A stretch of DNA of 64,000 bases, from contig JAFUAH010000022.1 of the NCBI GenBank assembly GCA_017464345.1, positions 1 through 64,000 of the forward strand, read 5' to 3'. The notes beneath the pieces were generated by a model. It had not been told where the DNA came from, made no database searches, and was given only the letters and a program-made list of their open reading frames with translations. Positions within the stretch are counted from its first letter, which is position 1; every line of letters starts with the position of its first letter. This document shows positions 8,375-18,852 of the stretch, in pieces. The DNA comes from Bacteroidaceae bacterium. Its GTDB lineage: Bacteria > Bacteroidota > Bacteroidia > Bacteroidales > Bacteroidaceae. The position numbers and the translations under genes were made by a program.

Positions 8375-9268
8375 ATGGACAAAAGAATTATTTCCGTTTT
8401 CCTCGCCCTTGCCCTATCTATGGGGGCATGGGGGCAACAGAAGCAGGCGAGCATCCTCATATTGAGTCGCAAGAACCTGGGGAAGACGACGGTGGTGGAC
8501 ACCAGCGACGTGCGCATCTACTACGCCCTGAACGCCGACACGTTGAGCAACCAGGACACGTACGTGGACCTGCGAGTGCTGGAGGTCGGGCGCCGGGTGA
8601 CGAAGTGCAGCAGTGAGTTCGTGCGCGAAGGCGAGGCCCGTCAGAAGGAAATCCTGAAGACGTGGAAAGCGAAAGGCGTGCATGCCGACGGTGTCCCCCG
8701 TGCCTGTCCGATTCACGGCAAGCGGAGCGACTATTGGAACGAAATCCAATATACCGACATCTACATCGAAGGGCAGACCGCCACGGAGTACCACACGATG
8801 CCCCACGGCCTCCAGAGCGAGAACGGGTATGTGGTCAGTCAGTATCCGGCACAGGAGTGGACGCTTGCCGACGAAACCACGACAGTCCTTGGCCACAAGT
8901 GCCAAAAGGCCACGTGCCACTGGCGCGGTCGCGACTTCGTGGCGTGGTTCGCGCCCGACATCCCCATCCGTCGAGGCCCGTGGCTCTTCGGCGGATTGCC
9001 CGGGCTCATTCTGAAGGTCTATGACAAGGACCGCCTCTACACCTTCGAGGCCGTCAGCATCAAGCGCGGACGGGAACCCATCACACGCTTCTCCTATGAT
9101 GCTTACCGCAAGGGTAACCGCAACCACTATCTCCGCCTGAACCGCGGCCTGAACGAGGAATACATGAACTTTATGGGGCGCCGTGGCGGCATGAAGCAGA
9201 ATGCACTCGGCGAATGGGTGCCCGTGTCCGGCCCCAAGATTCCGTATGAGCCGCTGGAGTTGGAATGA
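8375..9268 (+). CDS. GLPGLI family secreted protein, paralogue 3
   Basis: A 297-residue protein. ATG 8375 is preferred over an in-frame GTG at 8363 because the signal peptide begins MDKRII, as in paralogue 4. The signal peptide ends near GAWGQ. The signature is RRGPWLFGGLPGL, with Leu in place of the Lys seen in the other three copies. The CQKATCHWRGRDF segment is conserved. It shares leader heptamers with paralogue 4 and is probably cotranscribed with paralogues 2 and 4. Confidence 0.83.
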   Translation: MDKRIISVFLALALSMGAWGQQKQASILILSRKNLGKTTVVDTSDVRIYYALNADTLSNQDTYVDLRVLEVGRRVTKCSSEFVREGEARQKEILKTWKAKGVHADGVPRACPIHGKRSDYWNEIQYTDIYIEGQTATEYHTMPHGLQSENGYVVSQYPAQEWTLADETTTVLGHKCQKATCHWRGRDFVAWFAPDIPIRRGPWLFGGLPGLILKVYDKDRLYTFEAVSIKRGREPITRFSYDAYRKGNRNHYLRLNRGLNEEYMNFMGRRGGMKQNALGEWVPVSGPKIPYEPLELE

Positions 9269-9275
9269 AGGATAA

Positions 9276-9303
9276 TTGAAAGTTGAAAGTTGAAAATTGA
9301 AAG
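9276..9303. repeat. Four TTGAAAR heptamers between GLPGLI genes 3 and 4
   Basis: TTGAAAG, TTGAAAG, TTGAAAA and TTGAAAG in exact register directly before the ATG at 9309; counterpart of 8328-8362. Confidence 0.7.
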
Positions 9304-9308
9304 GAGTC

Positions 9309-10202
9309 ATGGACAAACGTATTATCCCCTTTCTCCTCGCCCTTGCCGTAAGCATAGGGACGAGTGCACAACCCAAGGGCACGGGGCGATGCCCGCGTCC
9401 TATCCATCCCAGGGACTTTTCGAAGATGGACGTACTGGACACGACGCGCTTGCGGGTGCGCTATGCCTTCTGTGCCGAGAAGATTGGCGACCCGCAGACG
9501 TACATCGACCTGCAACGGCTCGACGTGGGGAGGCGGGTCGTGAAGTACTACAGCCAGTTCGTCTATCTCAGCGATTCGCTGTGCGCGCTTTGGCACAAAA
9601 CGAACCCACGGGCGCAGACAGTTCCGGTTTGGTTGGGCGAGGGCGGACGCGAACCGGAACAATGGAGCGAATACGAGTGGAGCGACTATTTCTTCCAAGA
9701 CGGCCAACTGACGGAGTACTGCCAGATGCCGCAATGGCTGCATCGCGAGAACTCGTGGTACACCGAGCCGGCGCCCAAGCAGCAGTGGACCTTGCACGGC
9801 GAGACGCAGACCATCATCGGCTACCGATGCCAGCGTGCCACCTGCCGCTTCCGGGGGCGTGACTTCGAGGCATGGTTCGCGCCCGACATACCCGTGCGGC
9901 GTGGTCCGTGGAAGTTCGGCGGCCTTCCCGGACTCATCATAAAGGTCTATGACAAGGACCGCCTCTATACTTTCGAGGCTATCGGCCTGGAGACCCGTCC
10001 GTACCCCATCACCCGCTTTCGGCAGTACCGCGACTACCACCGCTCCACCCGTGAGAAGGTATGGAAGATGCAACGCAAGTTCAACGAAAACTGGTTCAAG
10101 GCCGTCGATTTCCACAAGGGCACGGTGGACGCCAGCGGCAACATGGTCATGGGCGAGGCCGTCAGCATCCACACGCCCTATGAGCCGCTGGAGTTGGAGT
10201 GA
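9309..10202 (+). CDS. GLPGLI family secreted protein, paralogue 4
   Basis: A 297-residue protein from ATG 9309; an in-frame TTG at 9297 is less likely. It has a signal peptide ending near GTSAQ, the RRGPWKFGGLPGLIIKVYD signature, and the CQRATCRFRGRDF segment. It is the last of the tandem set. The gene is followed by the decayed DUF1016 gene on the other strand, 35 nt away. Confidence 0.83.
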   Translation: MDKRIIPFLLALAVSIGTSAQPKGTGRCPRPIHPRDFSKMDVLDTTRLRVRYAFCAEKIGDPQTYIDLQRLDVGRRVVKYYSQFVYLSDSLCALWHKTNPRAQTVPVWLGEGGREPEQWSEYEWSDYFFQDGQLTEYCQMPQWLHRENSWYTEPAPKQQWTLHGETQTIIGYRCQRATCRFRGRDFEAWFAPDIPVRRGPWKFGGLPGLIIKVYDKDRLYTFEAIGLETRPYPITRFRQYRDYHRSTREKVWKMQRKFNENWFKAVDFHKGTVDASGNMVMGEAVSIHTPYEPLELE

Positions 10203-10237
10203 TAGAGGATTCTTGCTATATGATGCAACGCAAGTAA

Positions 10238-10747
10238 TCAGCCTTCTTGTGCAACAGCCAATACCGACTCCTTGGCATTGCTCAACAACAATCGCTCGTT
10301 GAGCATCGAATTTGCTTGCCGCTCCGTTTCTCTTGCCGTCCAAGCGTTGTTTACAGATTCCCATTCGTAGTATTCACGCTTATCGGGGTCTTCAATCTGA
10401 ATAAGCCGCCTATATTGCGACCAGTTTAATTGCGAACGCACCGTGTTCGCAATTGAATATGTTCTGTAGAACTGCCTACTTTGTTCAATTTGCCTTACAG
10501 AGAAACCGCTTCCATATTCGGGCTCCAGTTCCTTCGCAAGATTCTTAATGAGATACGCGCCATAATTAGCCCACTCCTTACCTTGTTGCTCCTCCTCAAA
10601 TATTCGCTTTCCGATATTTCAATACATTCGCACACGGCAGAAGTCCACACTTCGTACTGCCGTTGAGCGAGCCCTATCGATAATAGACCGAATCTCGCCT
10701 ACAAAAGCATCATTGTTGCTGATTATCTTGTTTTCTTCTTTCTTCAT
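10238..10747 (-). pseudogene. Decayed DUF1016 (YhcG-type) gene, N-terminal domain only
   Basis: Read from ATG 10747, the frame begins MKKEENKIISNNDAF and continues through a DUF1016 N-terminal domain, ending in a segment with LNWSQYRRLI, EYYEWE and LNERLLLS typical of the family. One in-frame TGA (in MY*NIGKRIF, where the family has Trp) breaks it, and the C-terminal nuclease domain is missing. Family members are PD-(D/E)XK nuclease-like proteins near restriction and defence genes. A -7-like TAACTTTG lies at 10758-10765 on the minus strand. It is clearly a broken remnant of a gene related to its upstream neighbour. Confidence 0.75.
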
Positions 10748-10843
10748 ATTCCGATTGCAAAGTTACAATAATTATTTTAAATCTCCTCTTTATATCTACC
10801 CACTCGCTCGACCTTGCCGCTTGGCTTGTCCATATAAAGTCTT

Positions 10844-11907
10844 TTAGTCACCAAACTCTTCTGTATCCATTAGTTTCTTCAATTCCTCAATGTCGGGGAG
10901 TGTTTTTTGCATCTCTTTTGGCATATCAGATATGGTTTTGTAGGTAGCAACACCCATAGGCTTATTATAGTCTCGCACTGCATATTCAGCGTATGCTTGA
11001 TTAGCACTCTTACACAGCACAATACCTATGCTTGGATTCTCATGTGACTTTCGCACCTTGTCATCGAGCACTTGCAGATAGGCATATAGTTGTCCAAGAT
11101 AGGCAGGCTTAAACTTACCCACCTTCAGTTCAATGGCTACTAAGGCATTCAATTCGCGGTTGAAGAACAGTAGGTCGCTCCACATCTCCTCACCATATAT
11201 TTCCAAATGATATTGGTTCCCCACAAACGTAAAGTCACGCCCCAGCGTCATGATAAACCGCTTGATATTATGAATAATGCGCTGCTCTACCAAGCGCTCG
11301 TCCACATCCTCTTCTTGAGCATCAATATCTTCCACATTAATGTAGTCAAGCAGATATTCATCCTTGAACATTCTGATGGCTTTCATAGCCTCTCTTGTCG
11401 AGGGCATTGTCTGGGCAAAGTTATTGGGTGCGACGTGTTCAGGTTGTGAGATTCCCGCTTTCAGCACATCCCTTAATGTAATTTGTCCCATTGGTGTATA
11501 ACGGTTTCATGGATGTAAAAAAGCACTTCTCTGATGTCTTTAGTCTTGTGCAATATCTCCATGTGGTGGGAGAAACTAATACCAAGAAACTCATCGCGGA
11601 CAATTTCGCTCGCCGTCGGCGACCATTTTGACAAGGCAAACCCGTCATATTCAATTTCTCTGTGCAGGTTCTCAATTTCTAATTTACTCGCCGACGGCGA
11701 GCATATTAAGTATGGCTGCCAAAATTCAGCGAACTGTCGCATATTACGAATGCTTTGGGCTGAAAAACCACGCAGTCCAGGAAGTTCCCTTCGCAACTGT
11801 TCGCTGATGGTGTCAATGGCACTCGTGCCCCATGTCCCTTTGCGTGAATTGGCAGAGACATAAAGTCCAACTCCAAAATACAAAGACAACTGAGTGCCAC
11901 TAATCAT
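10844..11907 (-). pseudogene. Frameshifted, 5'-truncated DUF1016 PD-(D/E)XK nuclease gene
   Basis: Two overlapping frames together make one DUF1016 protein. Bases 11473-11907 encode the N-terminal domain, with GLRGFSAQSIRNMRQF. Bases 10844-11491 encode the C-terminal nuclease domain, with FVGNQYHLEI, a D in WSDLLFF and the ExK of AIELKVGKF. The switch of frame near 11473-11491 points to a single-base frameshift. The first residues expected for the family are absent, and the apparent ATG comes from the palindrome at 11905-11962, so the 5' end was lost there. The two halves could in principle still be made as separate proteins. Confidence 0.75.
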
Positions 11908-11962
11908 CCTGAAGTGAACCCCAAAAGTTAGACAAAAAACTTTTGGGGTTCACTTCAGGATG
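11905..11962. repeat. Perfect 25-bp palindrome resembling an IS3-family end
   Basis: The arms at 11905-11929 and 11938-11962 are perfectly complementary with an 8-nt loop. The sequence GAACCCCAAAAGTTAGAC resembles terminal inverted repeats of IS3/IS150-group elements. No transposase is present. It marks the point where the DUF1016 gene lost its 5' end and lies 26 nt past the stop of the sialic-acid transporter gene. There is no T run after the stem on either strand. Confidence 0.65.
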
Positions 11963-11987
11963 ACACACTCTCCCGTTATTGTTCGTA

Positions 11988-14543
11988 TTACGCCTTTGTC
12001 TCTTTCTTGTTCCCCAGCGACAGGAGCCAGCCGGTGAGGATGCTCACTACCATGCCGATGGCACCGTAGAGCATGAAGGACGGACGGGCACTTTCGGGGA
12101 GGAAGAACTGGAGGTAGAGCACGACCACCTCGCCGACGATGAAGCCAATGAGGGCGTTGATGCCGTTGACGCGCTTCATGAATAAGCCCATGAAGAACAG
12201 ACCGCCGAGGCCCGAGGTCAAGAGACCGAGGATGGTGTTGAAGTAGTCCAAGAGCGACATGATGTTCCAGGTGGCCATAAGGATAGCGATGCCCACGCCG
12301 ATGCAACCGGCGATGACACACGTCACGCGAGCCACGCGCAACATCTCCTTATCGTCGGTCTGGGGGCGGAAACGCTTCCAGAAGTCGATGCTGAAGGCCG
12401 TCGATACCGAGTTGATGTTGGCTGAAATTGTGGACATCGTGGCGGCAAAGATGGCGGCAATCAGCAGGCCGGCAATGCCTTGCGGCATCTGGCTCATCAT
12501 GAAGAAGGGGAAGATGGCATCGCCCTTGGCCATCGTGAAGTCGAGTTCGGCGGGGTGGGTCTTGAAGAAGGTGTAGAGGCCCGTGCCGATGAAGTAGAAC
12601 ACGACCGAGATGAATACGCTCATCAGTCCGTTCATCCAGATGCCTTGGCTGGCGCTCTTGACGTCCTTCGTGGTCAGGTAACGCTGGATGACCGTCTGGT
12701 CGGAGGTGTAGGAGATGAGGTTATTGGCAATACCACCGCCCAGAATGGCCACCCAGAAGGTGACGCGCCGATAGTCCCAACCCCAGTCGAAGAGGCGCAG
12801 TTTGTCGTTGTCCAGGGCCAGTTGCAGAGCACCCGAGAATCCGCCCTCTGTGTTACCCCAGAGGTAGGCCGCAGCCATGAAGGCACCGCCCACGAGGATG
12901 CAGCCCTGGATGACGTCGCCCCAGATGACGGCCTCGACACCGCCCATCGTGCAATATATAATAGTAATAACACCCATCAGGATGATGCAGATGTAGATGT
13001 CGATGCCCGTCACGGCCGTCAGCGCCAGCGAAGGCAGGTAGAGCACCAATGCCATGCGGGCAATCATGAAGACGATGAAAAGCGTGGAGGCCATCAGGCG
13101 GGTGAAGGCGTTGAAGCGCAGTTCCAGGTATTCGTAGGCCGACGTGATGTTCAACTTACGGAAGTAGGGCAGGTAGTACTTCACTACGGGCCAACTGACC
13201 AGAAGGATGCAGACGAGCATCGGGTAGTAAGTCCAGTTGGTGGCGTAGGCCTTCGCGGGAATGGTCATGTAGGTGATGGCCGAAAGCATCGTGGCATAGA
13301 TAGAGATACCTGCTGCCCACCAGGGCACACGGCCACCGCCACGGAAGAAGTCGTCCGACCCGCTCTCGCGACGCATGAAATAGACACCCAGGCCGAGCAT
13401 GGCCACGAGGTAGAGCACGAGGACAATCCAATTGAGCAAGCCGAAGTGGGTCTCCTTGTGGAACGAGACCTTCATCACCTCGGAGGAGCGGATGCCCGGT
13501 TTCGACTCGCCGTCGAGCAGGACATAACTGTCGCCCACCTGTACCAGTCCGGCACCGGCCCGTGCCAGGAGCGACGAACCGGGCAGGGCGTACCACGAGT
13601 CGGTGATGGTGTGATAGACGAGGACGTCGGGGTTGAACCGATACCACTCGGCAGGATGCGAGAGATATTCCTCGCCGAACTCGCCGGCGACGGCCTTCTC
13701 AAAGATGTCCTTATTCACCCCGCCAAAGAACAAGACGTGGCTATAGCCCGAAGTGACGGCTGTCATGCCCACGGTGGCACGGCTCTCGGGGTGCGACTTC
13801 CATGTCAGGTCCTTGAGGTTCAGTTCCTGTGCGTCCTCGGCAATCTTGCCTGTTGTGTGGTCGTAACCGCCAAATACATAGAGCGAATGGTCGAGGCCGT
13901 TGGTCTGCACGACGGCTGTAGGCTGCAGGCGGGCTTGGCCGGGAAGGGTTGCAAACGCTTCCCACTGGCCCGTCTTGGCCAGTGCATCCTCGATGGAGAG
14001 ACGATAGACGGTCATTTGTGGCGTGCCGTCCGTCTTTCCACCCACGAGATAAACGTACTTGTCGTCGCGGGCAGCAGCAGCCTGGTCGATGCCTACGGGG
14101 AGTGAGGGCCAAGGCTTCACTTCCTTGTCGGTCAGCCGATAGACGTCGGTGAGGCTTTTCTCAACGGCAGTGCTGTCGTCGGTAAGGATTTTCTCACCGC
14201 TTGTGCCGCCGATGCAGACGACACCCTGGTCGCCGTAAGCCACGTAAGCACCGTAGGCCACGGGGTGAGGCAGGGCGAACTTAGTCCTGTACCACCCCTG
14301 CTTGCCGAGGTACCATGTCGAGTCGTAGAACTTCTTCTGGCCACCTTCTGCCGCAGGGGCTTCGGGGAAGTTGCATCCGCCGGCAATCAGCAATGTGCCC
14401 TCCATCTGGCCAGCAAAGGCCGCGGCTACCCCCTGTCCACACTGTGTCGAGTGGGAGGTCAGCGCCTCTATGGCGATTTCTTCTTTTTGTGCAAGGGCCA
14501 GCAAAGGTAGGCACATGCATAGGGAAAGGAATACTCGTCTCAT
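11988..14543 (-). CDS. Fused N-acetylneuraminate epimerase (NanM-like) and sodium:solute symporter
   Basis: An 851-residue fusion. After a signal peptide (about 1-18) comes a six-bladed kelch propeller (about 25-340) with repeated VYLVGGKTDG and LYVFGGYD type motifs, as in sialic-acid mutarotase NanM. From about 368 follows a sodium:solute symporter (SSS) with about 13 membrane segments, beginning LLNWIVLVLYLVAML. NanM converts alpha to beta sialic acid in the periplasm, and the symporter would import it. It ends an operon whose preceding gene is NanA, which supports the substrate. Related fusions occur in Bacteroidetes. Direct substrate evidence is lacking. Confidence 0.88.
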   Translation of the reverse strand: MRRVFLSLCMCLPLLALAQKEEIAIEALTSHSTQCGQGVAAAFAGQMEGTLLIAGGCNFPEAPAAEGGQKKFYDSTWYLGKQGWYRTKFALPHPVAYGAYVAYGDQGVVCIGGTSGEKILTDDSTAVEKSLTDVYRLTDKEVKPWPSLPVGIDQAAAARDDKYVYLVGGKTDGTPQMTVYRLSIEDALAKTGQWEAFATLPGQARLQPTAVVQTNGLDHSLYVFGGYDHTTGKIAEDAQELNLKDLTWKSHPESRATVGMTAVTSGYSHVLFFGGVNKDIFEKAVAGEFGEEYLSHPAEWYRFNPDVLVYHTITDSWYALPGSSLLARAGAGLVQVGDSYVLLDGESKPGIRSSEVMKVSFHKETHFGLLNWIVLVLYLVAMLGLGVYFMRRESGSDDFFRGGGRVPWWAAGISIYATMLSAITYMTIPAKAYATNWTYYPMLVCILLVSWPVVKYYLPYFRKLNITSAYEYLELRFNAFTRLMASTLFIVFMIARMALVLYLPSLALTAVTGIDIYICIILMGVITIIYCTMGGVEAVIWGDVIQGCILVGGAFMAAAYLWGNTEGGFSGALQLALDNDKLRLFDWGWDYRRVTFWVAILGGGIANNLISYTSDQTVIQRYLTTKDVKSASQGIWMNGLMSVFISVVFYFIGTGLYTFFKTHPAELDFTMAKGDAIFPFFMMSQMPQGIAGLLIAAIFAATMSTISANINSVSTAFSIDFWKRFRPQTDDKEMLRVARVTCVIAGCIGVGIAILMATWNIMSLLDYFNTILGLLTSGLGGLFFMGLFMKRVNGINALIGFIVGEVVVLYLQFFLPESARPSFMLYGAIGMVVSILTGWLLSLGNKKETKA

Positions 14544-14577
14544 ACTGCATTCGTGTTAATTTGCGCAATTCGTGGTT

Positions 14578-15504
14578 TTATAAGATATTGCAATGATTCC
14601 AGAAATCAATCTCGTCCAGTTCAGCCTTCAGTCGTTTCTCCTCTTCGGCTGTCACGTTCTGGAACGGCGTGCGGTTAGGACCGAGGTCGAGGCCCATCAG
14701 TTTCATGATGCGCTTGCCGCCCACGATGTTGCCACGGAAGTGAACAATGACGTTGATGACCGCCTGGGCGTAGTTCTGCAGTTCGCGGGCCTTCTCCAAA
14801 TCGCCGTTCTTCCATGCCTCGATGATGCCCACGAGGCAGCGACCGTTGTAGTTCGTCGTGCCGCCGATGCCACCGCGTGCGCCACCCATGGCCAGTGAGG
14901 GCAGGATGGTCTCGTCCTGTCCGTGCAGCATGTCGAACTTACCATCGCCATACAATCGGCACTGGTTGTACTCGTAGATGCTCTCGAAGGTATATTTGAT
15001 GCCGGCGAAGTTGGGAACGCGACCGTCGACGGCCCGGAGCAGTTCCACCATCGGCAGGAAAGCCCCGTTGAAGGCCGGAATGTGGTAGTAGTAGAAGGGC
15101 AGGTCGGGTGCACCGCAGGCAATCTCCTCGATGTACTTCACCAGTTCCTCTATGCGGCCCACCTTGGGGAATGGGGGAGCCATAGCACCGATGCCCCAGG
15201 CACCGATGGCCTGTGCATGTTCGGCCAGTCGGCGACTCTCGCGGACGCAGCAACTGCCCACGTGGACGATGACCTTGAAGCCCTCGGGTGCAGCCTTCAT
15301 CCAGGCCTCGGCAATCTGCATACGCTCCTCGCTCGTCAGCATGTAGCCTTCGCCGCTGGAACCATTGATAAACACACCCTTCAGCCCGTTCTTGGCCAGC
15401 ATCTGGGCGTACTGGGGGATAGGTTCGAGGTTCACATCACCATTCTCCCGGAAGGGAGTAAACGGGGCGTCGATGAGGCCCACAATCTTTTCAAAGCTTT
15501 TCAT
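14578..15504 (-). CDS. nanA: N-acetylneuraminate lyase
   Basis: A 308-residue class I aldolase of the DHDPS/NAL family that splits sialic acid into N-acetylmannosamine and pyruvate in the cytoplasm. Visible signatures are GSSGEGYMLT at about 47-56, the Tyr of FYYYHIPA near 137, and the Schiff-base Lys in FAGIKYT near 167. Length is normal for the family. It lies 34 nt upstream of the epimerase/symporter gene and 36 nt downstream of the membrane-protein gene, all on the minus strand, so it is the middle gene of a likely sialic-acid operon. Confidence 0.9.
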   Translation of the reverse strand: MKSFEKIVGLIDAPFTPFRENGDVNLEPIPQYAQMLAKNGLKGVFINGSSGEGYMLTSEERMQIAEAWMKAAPEGFKVIVHVGSCCVRESRRLAEHAQAIGAWGIGAMAPPFPKVGRIEELVKYIEEIACGAPDLPFYYYHIPAFNGAFLPMVELLRAVDGRVPNFAGIKYTFESIYEYNQCRLYGDGKFDMLHGQDETILPSLAMGGARGGIGGTTNYNGRCLVGIIEAWKNGDLEKARELQNYAQAVINVIVHFRGNIVGGKRIMKLMGLDLGPNRTPFQNVTAEEEKRLKAELDEIDFWNHCNIL

Positions 15505-15540
15505 AGTATTTAACTGTTTAAATCGTTTGACTTGTCAATT

Positions 15541-16413
15541 TTATATTTTACGCTTTAGGTATTTTTCAGCCAAGTACTGGCACAAGAACAGCAACCAGAA
15601 CATCGAGAAAAAGCAAACTCCTGTGACGGCATTCTCGATGCCGAGCGGTGCGAAGGGCAACGTGCAGAGCGAGAAGATGCAGCAGAGCGTCAGCACATAG
15701 TGGCGGCGGAAGATGTGCAGTATTTCCTTGCGCCCTCGTCCGGCACTGAGGAAGTAGCCCGTCAGCAACAGGGAAGCCACGAAAACCTTTGTTTCCCACA
15801 ATGTCTTTAGGGCGATGCTCGTCACGGAGACCATTACTTCGGGGTCGGCGGTGGCGGTTAGGCTGTCGTCCCATCGTTGCCAGAGGCTCAGCCCCGTGCC
15901 AATGATGACACCGATGACCATGGGCCAACACGCCTGCCGGAAGAAACGTTCACGCCGACGGATGGCCAACCATACGAATGCGCAGCACAGCGGTATGGTG
16001 ATACCGTTGTGAGTGTAACTACAGAAAATGCCCATCAGAAGCATCAGGAAGTACCAACGATGGAAATCCTTCTGACTCACTCGTGTATATTGGGCAATGA
16101 AGAACGGTACGATACATTGTGAGGATAGTTCAGTCAGTGAATTCAGGTCACGGTCGAAAAAAGCCTCTTCGCCAGGACAGAAAAACACGATAAACACAGC
16201 GGTGCCAATGATGCCGATGAGTGTTTGGTCAGTACGTGCCAATGATGCCGTCAAATAAACAAACAACGTGAAGAGAGTCGTTGTGCAGATGTTTATGAAC
16301 CACGGTTCCCAGATGTAGCCTCCCAAAGGTGGAAATACGGCCAGCCCAATCCATACTCCAAAGAATATGAACGCATAGGCAAAGGCACGTATTCCGTAGA
16401 AGTCGTTTTCCAT
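15541..16413 (-). CDS. Integral membrane protein of unknown function, first gene of the sialic-acid operon
   Basis: A protein of about 290 residues with roughly eight hydrophobic segments and short charged loops. The start at 16413 (MENDFYG) is chosen over 16422 because the -7 element at 16432-16439 would leave almost no leader for the latter. I do not recognise the family. The loop GEEAFFDRDLNSL between the third and fourth segments is distinctive and recalls DUF6056-like proteins, but this is weak. Its place upstream of nanA suggests a link to sialic-acid or glycan handling, which is inference from position only. Confidence 0.65.
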   Translation of the reverse strand: MENDFYGIRAFAYAFIFFGVWIGLAVFPPLGGYIWEPWFINICTTTLFTLFVYLTASLARTDQTLIGIIGTAVFIVFFCPGEEAFFDRDLNSLTELSSQCIVPFFIAQYTRVSQKDFHRWYFLMLLMGIFCSYTHNGITIPLCCAFVWLAIRRRERFFRQACWPMVIGVIIGTGLSLWQRWDDSLTATADPEVMVSVTSIALKTLWETKVFVASLLLTGYFLSAGRGRKEILHIFRRHYVLTLCCIFSLCTLPFAPLGIENAVTGVCFFSMFWLLFLCQYLAEKYLKRKI

Positions 16414-16431
16414 GGTTTGCATATATCGCTA

Positions 16432-16439
16432 CAAAGATA
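16432..16439 (-). promoter_or_regulatory. Candidate -7 element of the sialic-acid operon
   Basis: Minus-strand TATCTTTG matches TAnnTTTG and lies just upstream of the membrane-protein gene. No clear TTTG is found 19-21 nt upstream. Confidence 0.4.
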
Positions 16440-16495
16440 CAGATTATTTTTGATAAGCTCTATAGATTAAACTTTTTTCTTCTTAAAAAGTGTTT

Positions 16496-16510
16496 TGGCA
16501 CGTACTTTGT
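16496..16510 (+). promoter_or_regulatory. Candidate sigma-54-like promoter of groESL
   Basis: TGGCACG (16496-16502), four bases, TTGT (16507-16510) fits the sigma-54 -24/-12 pattern TGGCACG-N4-TTGC except for the last C. It also overlaps a poor match to the usual -7 box (GTACTTTG). It lies 73 nt before the groES ATG. No CIRCE element (TTAGCACTC...GAGTGCTAA) is seen. Confidence 0.35.
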
Positions 16511-16582
16511 TTCCATTGGTTTGAGCATACACTCGTTAATGCAAACATTAAAACACATCAATAAACTCAAAATTTCAAAATT

Positions 16583-16855
16583 ATGAACATTAAACCATTG
16601 GCAGACCGCGTGCTCATTGAGCCCGCACCTGCAGAGACAAAGACAGTGGGCGGCATCATCATCCCCGATACCGCTAAGGAGAAGCCCCTGAAGGGCGAAA
16701 TCGTGGCCGTCGGCCAGGGCACCAAGGACGAGGAGATGGTGCTGAAGGTGGGCGACCAGGTGCTCTATGGCAAGTACGCCGGCACGGAACTGGAGTTGGA
16801 AGGCAAGAAGTACCTCATCATGCGCCAGAGCGACGTGGTGGCTATCCTGGGATAA
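16583..16855 (+). CDS. groS: Co-chaperonin GroES
   Basis: A 90-residue protein of standard length. It begins [14 protein letters not shown] and contains the mobile-loop region [15 protein letters not shown], which docks on GroEL, and the [13 protein letters not shown] turn. It caps the GroEL folding chamber in the cytoplasm. It is 33 nt upstream of groEL and forms the usual two-gene operon. Confidence 0.97.
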   Translation: MNIKPLADRVLIEPAPAETKTVGGIIIPDTAKEKPLKGEIVAVGQGTKDEEMVLKVGDQVLYGKYAGTELELEGKKYLIMRQSDVVAILG

Positions 16856-16867
16856 TTGAAAAATTAA

Positions 16868-18526
<1,659 letters not shown>

Positions 18527-18588
18527 AGACCCACCCTGGCCCTCCCTGTGAGGGAGGGAATCCCCCGTGATAATAGACAATTGATAAG

Positions 18589-18622
18589 TCCCCGGCGACT
18601 ATTGCGGTCGCCGGGGATTTTT
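18589..18622 (+). terminator. Terminator of the groESL operon
   Basis: TCCCCGGCGAC and GTCGCCGGGGA form an 11-bp perfect stem with a 7-nt loop, followed by TTTTT. A smaller stem, CCCTCCC with GGGAGGG, precedes it at 18540-18558. Confidence 0.85.
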
Positions 18623-18770
18623 GTCGGCTAATACCATTTTGCATGGTGGACGAAGCAATATTGTCTGTGATTTGCACGCTCCGCAATGCAATATTCATTA
18701 ATTATTGCATACTCTGTTTTGCAGTTTGAAGAAAAAGGACTAACGATAGGGCACATAGAAAAATAAAAGC

Positions 18771-18806
18771 ACTCCCCGACGACTATTGTGGTCGCCGGGG
18801 AGTTTT
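18771..18806. terminator. Second, related hairpin between groEL and metY
   Basis: ACTCCCCGACGAC pairs with GTCGCCGGGGAGT (one mismatch) followed by TTTT. Stem and loop are close to those of 18589-18622, as if duplicated. Since metY converges from the other side, it may serve as its terminator too. The 326-bp gap holds no gene; apart from the two hairpins it has only AT-rich sequence. Confidence 0.6.
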
Positions 18807-18852
18807 CGTATTTACAAATTCAAAACACTTAATTCTTAAGCTTTAATAGGCT

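Noticed and set aside
11905..11962. Palindrome as a rho-independent terminator of the sialic-acid operon
   Set aside because: No T run follows the stem on either strand.
12480..14105. 541-codon plus-strand frame opposite the sialic-acid transporter
   Set aside because: Shadow of the NanM/SSS fusion; low-complexity composition rich in His, Asp and Gly.
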